A DNA stretch of 6,801 nucleotides from Clostridioides sp. (lineage in GTDB: Bacteria; Bacillota; Clostridia; Peptostreptococcales; Peptostreptococcaceae), in assembly GCA_031272305.1 (NCBI GenBank), contig JAISUA010000225.1:1-6801 (forward strand), given 5' to 3'. How positions within the stretch are numbered: the stretch's first letter is position 1; every line of letters begins with the position of its first letter. The position numbers and the translations under genes were made by a program. Positions 1 through 5,186 of this stretch are shown here, one piece after another. Below the pieces are notes generated by a model. It worked only from the letters and a program-made list of their open reading frames with translations. It ran no database searches and was not told where the DNA came from.

Positions 1-42
1 TTAAAAAATTATGTTAAAAAAAACTAAAAATGGGGTGAAATT

Positions 43-840
43 ATGAACAAGGATTTAGAAATAAAAAAAGTATTGACAATTGCTGGTTCAGATTGCAGTG
101 GAGGAGCGGGTATTCAAGCTGATCTGAAAACGATAGCAGCTCATAAAAAATATGGCATGAGTGTGATAACATCTTTGACAGCACAAAATACAACAGGTGT
201 ATTTGATGTTTTGGATGCTACTTCTAAATTTGTAGAAGAACAAATAGATGCAGTATTTACAGATATTTTTCCAGATGCAGTCAAAATAGGAATGGTTTCG
301 AATATAGAAATTATAAAATCAATTACAGAAAAACTTCTATACTACAGTGCGAAAAATATTGTAGTAGATCCAGTGATGGTGTCAACTAGTGGTTCAAAAC
401 TTATGAATGATGACGCATGTGAAGTGCTTATAAACAAATTAATACCAATAGCAGACTTAATTACTCCTAATATGCAAGAAGCAGAAGTACTTTGTGGATT
501 TGAAGTTAAAAATGAATACGATATGCTGAAAGCAGCTGAAGAAATTTCTAAATTTACAAAAGGAGCTGTATTGATAAAAGGAGGCCATCTCAAAGAATAC
601 GCTTCAGATTTGTTATATACAAAAGAAAATATTGAATGGTTAAAAACACCTATAATAAATAATAAAAATACTCATGGAACTGGATGTACACTTTCGTCAG
701 CTATAGCGTGTAACTTGGCAGAAGGAATGACAATAAAAGAAAGCGTAAAAAAAGCAAAAGAATATCTAACAGGAGCAATAGAATGGGGAATGGATTTGGG
801 AAAAGGACATGGACCTTTGAACCATCTGTATAAATTTTAA
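43..840 (+). CDS. thiD: Hydroxymethylpyrimidine (phosphate) kinase ThiD
   Basis: This cytoplasmic ribokinase-fold enzyme phosphorylates 4-amino-5-hydroxymethyl-2-methylpyrimidine (HMP) and HMP-phosphate to give HMP-PP, the pyrimidine precursor of thiamine. The protein has 265 residues, the usual family length. Visible motifs are the substrate loop GSDCSGGAGIQADLKT (15-30), Gln48 in TAQNTTG, VVDPVMVSTSG (107-117), TPNMQEAE (141-148), KGGH (179-182) and the anion-hole/catalytic segment NTHGTGCT (209-216). Cys215 there is typical of ThiD, whereas sugar kinases have Asp. The C-terminal GHGPLNH is also characteristic. The ATG is preceded by GGGGTG at 32-37 with a 5-nt gap. No TPP riboswitch lies within the 42 bases available upstream, so any thiamine control would be further left. 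It is convergent with cvfB. Some Firmicute paralogues also phosphorylate pyridoxal, so vitamin B6 kinase activity is possible; the sequence favours ThiD. Confidence 0.96.
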   Translation: MNKDLEIKKVLTIAGSDCSGGAGIQADLKTIAAHKKYGMSVITSLTAQNTTGVFDVLDATSKFVEEQIDAVFTDIFPDAVKIGMVSNIEIIKSITEKLLYYSAKNIVVDPVMVSTSGSKLMNDDACEVLINKLIPIADLITPNMQEAEVLCGFEVKNEYDMLKAAEEISKFTKGAVLIKGGHLKEYASDLLYTKENIEWLKTPIINNKNTHGTGCTLSSAIACNLAEGMTIKESVKKAKEYLTGAIEWGMDLGKGHGPLNHLYKF

Positions 841-856
841 TCTATCAAGTATTAGT

Positions 857-1025
857 AGTAGATTTATATGATTAGATTTATGTTTTGAAAAAAAGATGAT
901 GTGATGAATGTTGTTTTGAAGATTCTATTTGAGGCTTACGCTCTAACTAAGTGAGCGATCAGCGAACGAATTTAAAAACAACTTCATCACATCATTCAAA
1001 AAACATATATAAAACTTAATCTACT
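857..1025. repeat. 169-nt imperfect palindrome (MITE-like or intergenic hairpin element)
   Basis: The ends are a perfect 8-bp inverted repeat, AGTAGATT (857-864) and AATCTACT (1018-1025). The core stem pairs 896-908 with 983-995 (13 bp perfect) and 910-917 with 975-982 (8 bp), with only T909 bulged. Between these, TGTTTTGA (881-888) pairs imperfectly with 996-1005. The apex (about 931-968) is richer in G+C than its surroundings and holds a small CGCTC/GAGCG hairpin (939-943 and 953-957). It fills the space between the convergent thiD and cvfB. It encodes no protein I can support and shows no clear target-site duplication. It could be a dispersed miniature element, a bidirectional transcription barrier, or both. 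Confidence 0.75.
888..995 (-). terminator. Probable intrinsic terminator for cvfB
   Basis: Read on the - strand, the 21-bp core stem of the palindrome (right arm 975-995, left arm 896-917) is followed after one base by seven Ts (the complement of A888-A894). This is the hairpin-plus-T-tract layout of a rho-independent terminator, about 115 nt past the cvfB stop. The loop is unusually large at 57 nt, although partly self-paired. On the + strand the same stem is followed by TCAAAAAACA with no T-tract, so it is a poorer terminator for thiD. Confidence 0.55.
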
Positions 1026-1035
1026 GTAAACACAG

Positions 1036-1126
1036 ATTTAAAGTAAGAATGTTCTCTTAAGAATATTGTACATATTTATTCTTTCTGATATTGCATATAC
1101 TTTTGTCATTTAAAGTAAGAATGTTC
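1036..1126. repeat. 19-nt direct repeat duplicating the 3' end of cvfB
   Basis: ATTTAAAGTAAGAATGTTC occurs at 1036-1054 and again at 1108-1126, offset 72 bp (24 codons). The second copy encodes the final TFLL-stop of cvfB. The first copy would encode the same TFLL-stop in the same frame, 24 codons further on. Just beyond the exact match several of the next positions differ only by transitions, which suggests an older, longer duplication that has drifted. Confidence 0.8.
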
Positions 1127-1952
1127 CCTCAGAGTCTTGCCCTATGATTCTTTTTTTCATTAGAGATCCAAGTGCTCTTTTGAAGTTTTTCTTGCTTGTT
1201 TTGAAGACAATTCTGATTTCTTCAGGATCTGATTTATCGTTGAATCTCATAGTTCCATCAGAGCCTTCTAAATAAGAAATAATTTTTTCTTCTACAATGT
1301 CCATTTCTTCTTTTCGTTCACCTCTAGGAGTAAGTCCAAGTTTTCCATCTTCATAGATTTTTATGATTTTTAGATTTTTCAATTTATCTCCTGCTCTTAG
1401 TTCGCTGAAATATTCATTGTTTAATATTACGCCAGCAAATTTTGAATCCACACAAATCATAGCAGAACCATTTGTTTGGAAACCATATACGACTCCATCT
1501 ACAGTATCTCCAATATTGTATGGACTATCAGTTTCCAAATGGTAATCTATATCAGTAGTAGCAGCTATTCTGCCACTTTTATCAAGATAGATATAAAAAG
1601 GATATGTTTCATCTCTTAGAAGATGATATTTTTTTTCTTTAAATGGAACTAATATGTCTTTTTCAAGTCCAATATCTACAAAACTTCCGATATCTGTATT
1701 GTCAGCCACTCTAAGTAAAGCTACTTGTCCAACTTCTGCAAGAACATCTTTTAGAGTAGCAGCAAGTCTATCCTGTGAATCTCTGTATATAAATACTTCG
1801 ATTTCATCACCAATTTCTATTTTTCTATTGTCTAGATTTCTGTTGTGAAGAAGTATGTCATCTTTAGTAGCTCCTGTTTCTGCATCTAAGAAATATCCAA
1901 ATTCAGTTTGTCTTTTTACTTTTAAATTATTTTTTTTCCCTATTTCTATCAA
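1110..1952 (-). CDS. cvfB: CvfB/YitL-family S1 RNA-binding regulator
   Basis: This 280-residue protein matches the CvfB (conserved virulence factor B, B. subtilis YitL) family, cytoplasmic RNA-binding proteins made of S1-like domains and a C-terminal winged helix. I read OB/S1-like units at about 5-68, 72-133 and 145-210 (the last with NIGDTVDGVVYGF, then KIIKIYEDGKLGLTPR) and a winged-helix region at about 215-280 (IISYLEG, RFNDKSDPEEI, ALGSLMKKRII). In staphylococci the family affects virulence-gene expression after transcription; the exact RNA target here is unknown. The start is TTG (complement of 1950-1952), chosen because GAGGTG lies 5 nt upstream and no ATG is nearby. It is divergent from the regulator gene and convergent with thiD. 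A promoter and structured leader lie upstream. The 3' end is duplicated downstream of the stop. Confidence 0.93.
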   Translation of the reverse strand: MIEIGKKNNLKVKRQTEFGYFLDAETGATKDDILLHNRNLDNRKIEIGDEIEVFIYRDSQDRLAATLKDVLAEVGQVALLRVADNTDIGSFVDIGLEKDILVPFKEKKYHLLRDETYPFYIYLDKSGRIAATTDIDYHLETDSPYNIGDTVDGVVYGFQTNGSAMICVDSKFAGVILNNEYFSELRAGDKLKNLKIIKIYEDGKLGLTPRGERKEEMDIVEEKIISYLEGSDGTMRFNDKSDPEEIRIVFKTSKKNFKRALGSLMKKRIIGQDSEGTFLL

Positions 1953-1957
1953 AATTT

Positions 1958-1964
1958 CACCTCG
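1958..1964 (-). promoter_or_regulatory. SD site fixing the TTG start of cvfB
   Basis: The - strand reads CGAGGTG, then AAATT, then TTG. The 5-nt spacing makes TTG at 1952 the start of cvfB despite the non-ATG codon. Confidence 0.8.
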
Positions 1965-1977
1965 TTTATATTTTTTA

Positions 1978-2034
1978 TTATCTATTTAACTTCCCTACTT
2001 GGTTCAAAGCGTGAAAAACTTCGTTTTTCTTCAT
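1978..2034 (-). CDS. Possible leader minicistron upstream of cvfB
   Basis: An 18-codon open frame, MKKNEVFHALNQVGKLNR, starts at an ATG (complement of 2032-2034) and ends with TAA 13 nt before the cvfB SD. A second, overlapping 21-codon frame in another phase runs from 2047 to 1982. Neither has a convincing SD; only GAGAAG lies ahead of the first. Both sit inside the predicted cvfB leader and overlap its hairpins, so translation could in principle affect folding. I recognise no family. Chance occurrence is quite possible. Confidence 0.15.
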   Translation of the reverse strand: MKKNEVFHALNQVGKLNR

Positions 2035-2063
2035 ATACGCTTCTCATAATAAGTTTTAGCGTT
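2007..2063 (-). promoter_or_regulatory. Structured 5' leader of cvfB with competing stems
   Basis: On + coordinates, AAGCGT (2007-2012) pairs with ACGCTT (2037-2042), enclosing a perfect 7-bp stem GAAAAAC/GTTTTTC (2013-2019 and 2023-2029) with a TTC triloop. A further AGCGT at 2058-2062 could pair instead with ACGCT at 2037-2041. The two folds are mutually exclusive. No T-tract follows, so this is not an obvious terminator, and no known riboswitch or T-box core is visible. It may affect mRNA stability or translation. Confidence 0.4.
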
Positions 2064-2079
2064 TTAAGTTATACTACAT

Positions 2080-2088
2080 ATTATATCA
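2080..2088 (-). promoter_or_regulatory. Extended -10 promoter for cvfB
   Basis: The - strand reads TGATATAAT, a perfect extended -10 (TGN plus TATAAT). The -35 is weak (TTATTT at 18-bp spacing), as is common when the TGN motif is present. Transcription would begin near 2073, giving a leader of about 120 nt ahead of the TTG start. Confidence 0.5.
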
Positions 2089-2176
2089 GAAGTTTAGCTT
2101 TTTAAATAAGAATTTTATAGATTAAGCAAAAAGATTAAAAATTTGAGAAATATGTAGAATAATTTTTATAAATCTA

Positions 2177-2213
2177 TTGAATTATAGATTCAAAGTGTAT
2201 ATAATATACTTTG
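2177..2213 (+). promoter_or_regulatory. Distal sigma-A-type promoter with overlapping dyads
   Basis: TTGAAT (2177-2182), a 17-bp spacer, then TATAAT (2200-2205) form a well-spaced housekeeping promoter facing the regulator gene. The -10 sits inside a near-perfect 23-bp dyad beginning CAAAGT and ending ACTTTG (2191-2213). The -35 is the left arm of a second dyad, TTGAAT/ATTCAA (2177-2182 and 2188-2193). A repressor bound to either would block the promoter. Transcription would begin near 2212, some 335 nt before the regulator ATG, so it gives either a long leader or a separate small RNA. Confidence 0.45.
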
Positions 2214-2461
2214 ATGTTTAGTTTTAATAAACAAAAATCTTACTTTAAATATGTTTAAAATAAATAAACAATTTGTTTAAAATGAGATATAGAAAAAATA
2301 TATTAAAAATAAACTTATCATATGTAAAAATGTATTATAGAGTCATTGAAATATACTACTTAACTAAGGTTAAAAATATAAATTCATTATGAATGAAAGT
2401 ATATTTTTGTTCTATTAGAACTAATCATATAATTCAAATTAAACATAAAGAAATTATAATT

Positions 2462-2498
2462 TTGATTTATTAAAAATAAGTAAGTATAAAAATAAGTA
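2462..2498 (+). promoter_or_regulatory. Proximal promoter of the pot locus with direct repeats
   Basis: TTGATT (2462-2467), a 17-bp spacer and TATAAA (2485-2490) make a plausible promoter with a start near 2497, about 50 nt before the regulator ATG. An 11-bp direct repeat AAAAATAAGTA (2472-2482 and 2488-2498) straddles the -10, and TAAGTA occurs three times (2477, 2481, 2493). These repeats are a candidate operator, possibly for autoregulation by the adjacent helix-turn-helix protein; that is inference. Confidence 0.5.
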
Positions 2499-2547
2499 TG
2501 TAACTTAAATTAAATATAAATAGGTTATCGTTGAAAAGGAGGAGAAA

Positions 2548-3087
2548 ATGGATTTAGGAGAGAAAATCAGAAGACTTAGAGTTGAGAAACAGCTAACTCA
2601 AGAAGAATTAGCGAATAGATGCGAGTTGTCAAAAGGTTTTATTTCTCAAATAGAAAACAACTTGACTTCGCCATCAATAGCGACGTTAGTAGATTTATTG
2701 GAGATACTAGGTACAGATTTGAAGGAATTTTTCAATGAAAGCCACAATGAACGAATAACTTTTACTAATGATGATATGTTTGAGTCAGAAAATAAAGATT
2801 TAAATAATATTACAAAATGGATTGTTCCGAATGCACAAAAAAATGAAATGGAACCTATACTCGTTACTTTATTTGAAAATGGTTGTACAAAAGAGGAGAA
2901 ACCTCATGAAGGAGAGGAATTTGGATTTGTTATTTCAGGTGCAGTGTTTGTAAATATGGGAAATGAAAAGTACAAAGTAAAAAAGGGAGAAAGTTTTTAT
3001 TTCAAACCTAGAAGAAGTCACTTTTTATCCAATGCAGGCAAGAAAACAGCAAAAATAATTTGGGTTAGCACTCCGCCAACATTTTAG
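2548..3087 (+). CDS. XRE-family helix-turn-helix/cupin regulator of polyamine uptake
   Basis: This 179-residue cytoplasmic transcription factor has an N-terminal XRE/Cro-type helix-turn-helix (about 5-60; helix pair in TQEELANRCELSKGFISQIE, 17-36), a linker (about 65-100) and a C-terminal cupin domain (about 102-175). The cupin motifs are visible: H120-EGE-E124 ending at G131, and G148-ESFYFKP-RRS-H158-FLS-N162. His and Glu at such positions often bind metal or ligand. The architecture matches PuuR-like regulators, which control polyamine genes. Its position directly before potABCD on the same strand, 90 bp from potA, supports a role as the local polyamine-responsive regulator, probably autoregulated. 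The ATG is fixed by AAGGAGG at 2536-2542. The ligand, and whether it represses or activates, cannot be read from sequence. Confidence 0.93.
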   Translation: MDLGEKIRRLRVEKQLTQEELANRCELSKGFISQIENNLTSPSIATLVDLLEILGTDLKEFFNESHNERITFTNDDMFESENKDLNNITKWIVPNAQKNEMEPILVTLFENGCTKEEKPHEGEEFGFVISGAVFVNMGNEKYKVKKGESFYFKPRRSHFLSNAGKKTAKIIWVSTPPTF

Positions 3088-3162
3088 AAATATAAATAAT
3101 TTTGAAGAAAAAATACAAAACTAATAAAGGTGACTACATAGCCAATAGTTTAGAAATATAAA
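3075..3162. repeat. 22-nt direct repeat: regulator 3' end copied into the potA leader
   Basis: The 22 nt at 3075-3096, which include the last codons and stop of the regulator, recur at 3141-3162 with 20 of 22 identical (mismatches at the 6th and 8th bases). The last 14, TTTAGAAATATAAA, are exact. The offset is 66 bp. The second copy ends three bases before the potA SD. An in-frame stop (3139-3141) precedes it, so it is not coding. Confidence 0.7.
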
Positions 3163-3164
3163 AA

Positions 3165-3170
3165 GAGGTG
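3165..3170 (+). promoter_or_regulatory. SD site fixing the TTG start of potA
   Basis: GAGGTG at 3165-3170 lies 7 nt before TTG at 3178-3180. No in-frame ATG occurs before residue 127, past the Walker A motif, so TTG is the only sensible start. Confidence 0.85.
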
Positions 3171-3177
3171 ATAATTA

Positions 3178-4326
3178 TTGAATAAAGATATTAAAGAAAT
3201 AGATGAAGTTGTTCAAAATAATAGCATTCAAAATAAAGAACTAGAGAAAGTTACTAATTCTAATAGCATTCAAAATAAAGAAGCAAATGCTATTGTAGAG
3301 CTTAAGGATATTTCAAAAACTTATGATGATAATGTTGTTTTAGATAAATTTAATTTAACTATAAGAAAAAATGAATTCTTAACACTTTTAGGTCCAAGTG
3401 GATGTGGAAAGACAACTACGCTTAAAATTATAGCAGGATTTGAATTTGCAGATGAAGGAAAGGTTTTATTTGAAGGAAAGGACATAAGTCATATTCCTCC
3501 AAACGAAAGACATGTCAACACTGTATTCCAAAAATACGCATTGTTTCCTCATATGAATGTCTATGAAAACATTGCTTTTGGACTAAAAATCAAGAAAATA
3601 TCTAAAGAAGTTATAGATGAAAAAGTAAAGGAAATGTTAAAATTAGTGGCTCTTAGTGGTTATGAAAAAAGAACGATAGATTCACTTAGTGGTGGACAAC
3701 AACAAAGGGTTGCGATTGCAAGAGCATTGGTAAACGAACCAAAAGTACTTTTACTTGATGAACCTCTAGGTGCATTGGATTTGAAACTTCGCCAAGAAAT
3801 GCAAATAGAACTTAAGAGGATTCAACAAAAATTAGGAATAACATTTATATTTGTAACACACGATCAAGAAGAAGCACTTACTATGTCAGATACTATTGTT
3901 GTTATGAACAAAGGAAAGATTCAACAAATGGGAACTCCTGTAGATATATATAATGAACCTAAAAACGCATTTGTTGCGAAATTCATAGGTGAAAGTAATG
4001 TTATCGATGGAGTGATGTTGGATGACTATAGAGTGAAATTCTCTGATGTAGAATTTGAATGTGTCGATAAAGGTTTTGACAAAAATGAAAATATTGAAGT
4101 TGTTGTAAGACCAGAAGATATAAAAATGGTAAAACCAGAAAATGGTATGCTTTGTGGAAAAGTTCTTTCTTCAGTATTCAAAGGCGTACATTACGAAATG
4201 GAAGTAGAAGAAAACGGAAGAAAGTGGCTTATTCAAAATACAAAGAATGCAGAAGTAGGAAGTTTACTTGGAATGGATATCTATCCTGAGGATATTCACA
4301 TTATGAAGAAAGTTGTTGATTTATAA
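3178..4326 (+). CDS. potA: Spermidine/putrescine ABC transporter ATP-binding protein PotA
   Basis: This peripheral membrane ATPase of the polyamine importer acts as a dimer under the PotB/PotC channel. It has 382 residues. The nucleotide-binding domain shows Walker A GPSGCGKTT (72-80), Q-loop Gln118 in VFQKYALFPH, signature LSGGQQQR (170-177), Walker B VLLLDEPLGALD (190-201) and switch His228 in VTHDQEEA. The C-terminal TOBE-type regulatory domain includes VVVRPEDIKM (308-317). The first 37 or so residues are a polar N/Q/K/E-rich extension containing NSIQNKE twice (15-21 and 29-35), longer than I expect for PotA. The start is TTG with a good SD. The stop overlaps the potB start by one base (TAATG), implying translational coupling. 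Other CysA/MalK-like importers share the domain layout, but the neighbours make PotA clear. Confidence 0.97.
   Translation: MNKDIKEIDEVVQNNSIQNKELEKVTNSNSIQNKEANAIVELKDISKTYDDNVVLDKFNLTIRKNEFLTLLGPSGCGKTTTLKIIAGFEFADEGKVLFEGKDISHIPPNERHVNTVFQKYALFPHMNVYENIAFGLKIKKISKEVIDEKVKEMLKLVALSGYEKRTIDSLSGGQQQRVAIARALVNEPKVLLLDEPLGALDLKLRQEMQIELKRIQQKLGITFIFVTHDQEEALTMSDTIVVMNKGKIQQMGTPVDIYNEPKNAFVAKFIGESNVIDGVMLDDYRVKFSDVEFECVDKGFDKNENIEVVVRPEDIKMVKPENGMLCGKVLSSVFKGVHYEMEVEENGRKWLIQNTKNAEVGSLLGMDIYPEDIHIMKKVVDL
3219..3282 (+). repeat. 22-nt in-frame direct repeat in the 5' end of potA
   Basis: An exact 22-nt sequence beginning TAATAGCATTCAAAATAAAG lies at 3219-3240 and 3261-3282, offset 42 nt (14 codons). 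It makes two tandem 14-residue units in the N-terminal extension of PotA, each containing NSIQNKE. The exact match at DNA level indicates a recent duplication. Confidence 0.9.
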
Positions 4327-5186
4327 TGAATAAGATAAGTAGAAGATTATCTAGAAAAAATTCATTTTTTGCATATCCATATTGTTTATGGAGTGTTGTA
4401 TTTATAGTAGTGCCATTACTTCTAGTGGTTTATTATAGTTTTGTGATAAAAAATGATTCAGGATATGTTTTTTCATTGCAAAATTATAAACTTGTTTTTA
4501 ATACTTTGAATGCAAAAGTATTTTTGAGATCATTTGGACTAGCAGGACTAGCTACTTTGTTATGTGTAGTTATAGGTTATCCTGTTGCATACTTGATTTC
4601 AAAATTTCATCCATCTAAGAGAGGAACTATTATTATACTTTTTATACTTCCTATGTGGATGAATTTCTTGCTTAGAACTTATGCATGGGTTGCGATTTTA
4701 GGTAAAAATGGACTGATAAATACTTTTTTAGGTGCAATAGGTCTAGGTTCAATAAATATTTTATACACAAATTATGCAGTAATACTAGGAATGGTATATA
4801 ATTTTCTTCCATTTATGGTGTTGCCAATATATACATCTTTATCAAAGGTAGATGAAGAGCTTATAAATGCAGCGAAAGATTTGGGAGCAAATAATGCAAC
4901 TGTTTTTAGGAAAATAATATTTCCACTTAGTCTTCCAGGAGTATACTCTGGAATAACAATGGTGTTTATGCCAGCAGTTACGACGTTTGCGATTTCGAGA
5001 TTGCTTGGTGGAGGAAGAGTGATGTTAGTAGGTGACTTGATAGAACAACAATTCACAGTTGTAGGTGACTGGAATTTTGGTTCAGCTATATCTATGTGCC
5101 TTATGATTATAATTATGCTTTCAATGGCGTTTATGTCTAAGTATGAAGATGCAAATGAAGTAGAAGGTGGTGGATTCCTATTTTAA
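4326..5186 (+). CDS. potB: Spermidine/putrescine ABC transporter permease PotB
   Basis: This integral membrane permease has 286 residues. Hydrophobic spans are visible near 15-40, 67-91, 101-125, 145-169, 200-223 and 253-271, giving the usual six-helix fold. The cytoplasmic EAA loop that docks on PotA is EELINAAKDLGANNATVFRKIIFP (177-200; NAA at 181-183, Gly187), shown here only to locate it. It pairs with PotC to form the polyamine channel. The ATG overlaps the potA stop by one base and has no strong SD of its own, so it relies on coupled translation. The C-terminal EGGG codons double as the SD of potC. The stop (5184-5186) lies inside the proposed potC start region. Confidence 0.96.
   Translation: MNKISRRLSRKNSFFAYPYCLWSVVFIVVPLLLVVYYSFVIKNDSGYVFSLQNYKLVFNTLNAKVFLRSFGLAGLATLLCVVIGYPVAYLISKFHPSKRGTIIILFILPMWMNFLLRTYAWVAILGKNGLINTFLGAIGLGSINILYTNYAVILGMVYNFLPFMVLPIYTSLSKVDEELINAAKDLGANNATVFRKIIFPLSLPGVYSGITMVFMPAVTTFAISRLLGGGRVMLVGDLIEQQFTVVGDWNFGSAISMCLMIIIMLSMAFMSKYEDANEVEGGGFLF
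5164..5172 (+). promoter_or_regulatory. Near-consensus SD for potC within potB
   Basis: AAGGTGGTG matches the ideal AAGGAGGTG at 8 of 9 bases and lies in the Gly-rich codons at the end of potB. Normal spacing (7 nt) leads to the ATT codon at 5180-5182. The first GTG in frame, 5225, is 52 nt away with no SD of its own. Confidence 0.7.

Larger units (their letters stand above)
1953..2547. other. 595-bp AT-rich divergent intergenic region
   Basis: No credible protein gene of normal size lies here: all frames are broken by frequent stops. The left 130 bp hold the cvfB leader and promoter. The remainder carries two candidate rightward promoters (entered separately) and many short A/T repeats, such as TGTTTAAAAT at 2252-2261 and 2274-2283. 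Small palindromes occur at 2382-2394, 2409-2421 and 2451-2462. I see no tRNA, rRNA or insertion-sequence remnant. Confidence 0.7.

Noticed and set aside
1..42. Possible TPP riboswitch ahead of thiD
   Set aside because: Only 42 bases are available. They are A-rich with an SD and contain none of the conserved thi-box segments.
342..593. Open frame on the opposite strand inside thiD, and similar ones inside cvfB, potB and potC
   Set aside because: These lie wholly within strongly recognised genes, lack SDs and show no family resemblance.
857..1126. CRISPR or insertion-sequence remnant between thiD and cvfB
   Set aside because: There are only two copies of the direct repeat, no regular spacers and no transposase reading frame.
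2250..2283. TGTTTAAAAT repeated 22 bp apart as regulator sites
   Set aside because: The repeats are short and almost entirely A/T; nothing ties them to a promoter.
2346..2376. TTGAAA followed by TAAAAA as a third promoter
   Set aside because: The spacing is 19 bp and the -10 is poor; the candidates at 2177-2205 and 2462-2490 are clearly better.
2382..2462. Small palindromes ATTCATTATGAAT (2382-2394), GTTCTATTAGAAC (2409-2421) and AAATTATAATTT (2451-2462) as operators
   Set aside because: Arms of 5-6 bp are expected repeatedly in DNA this AT-rich, and none overlaps a well-formed promoter box except by abutting one.
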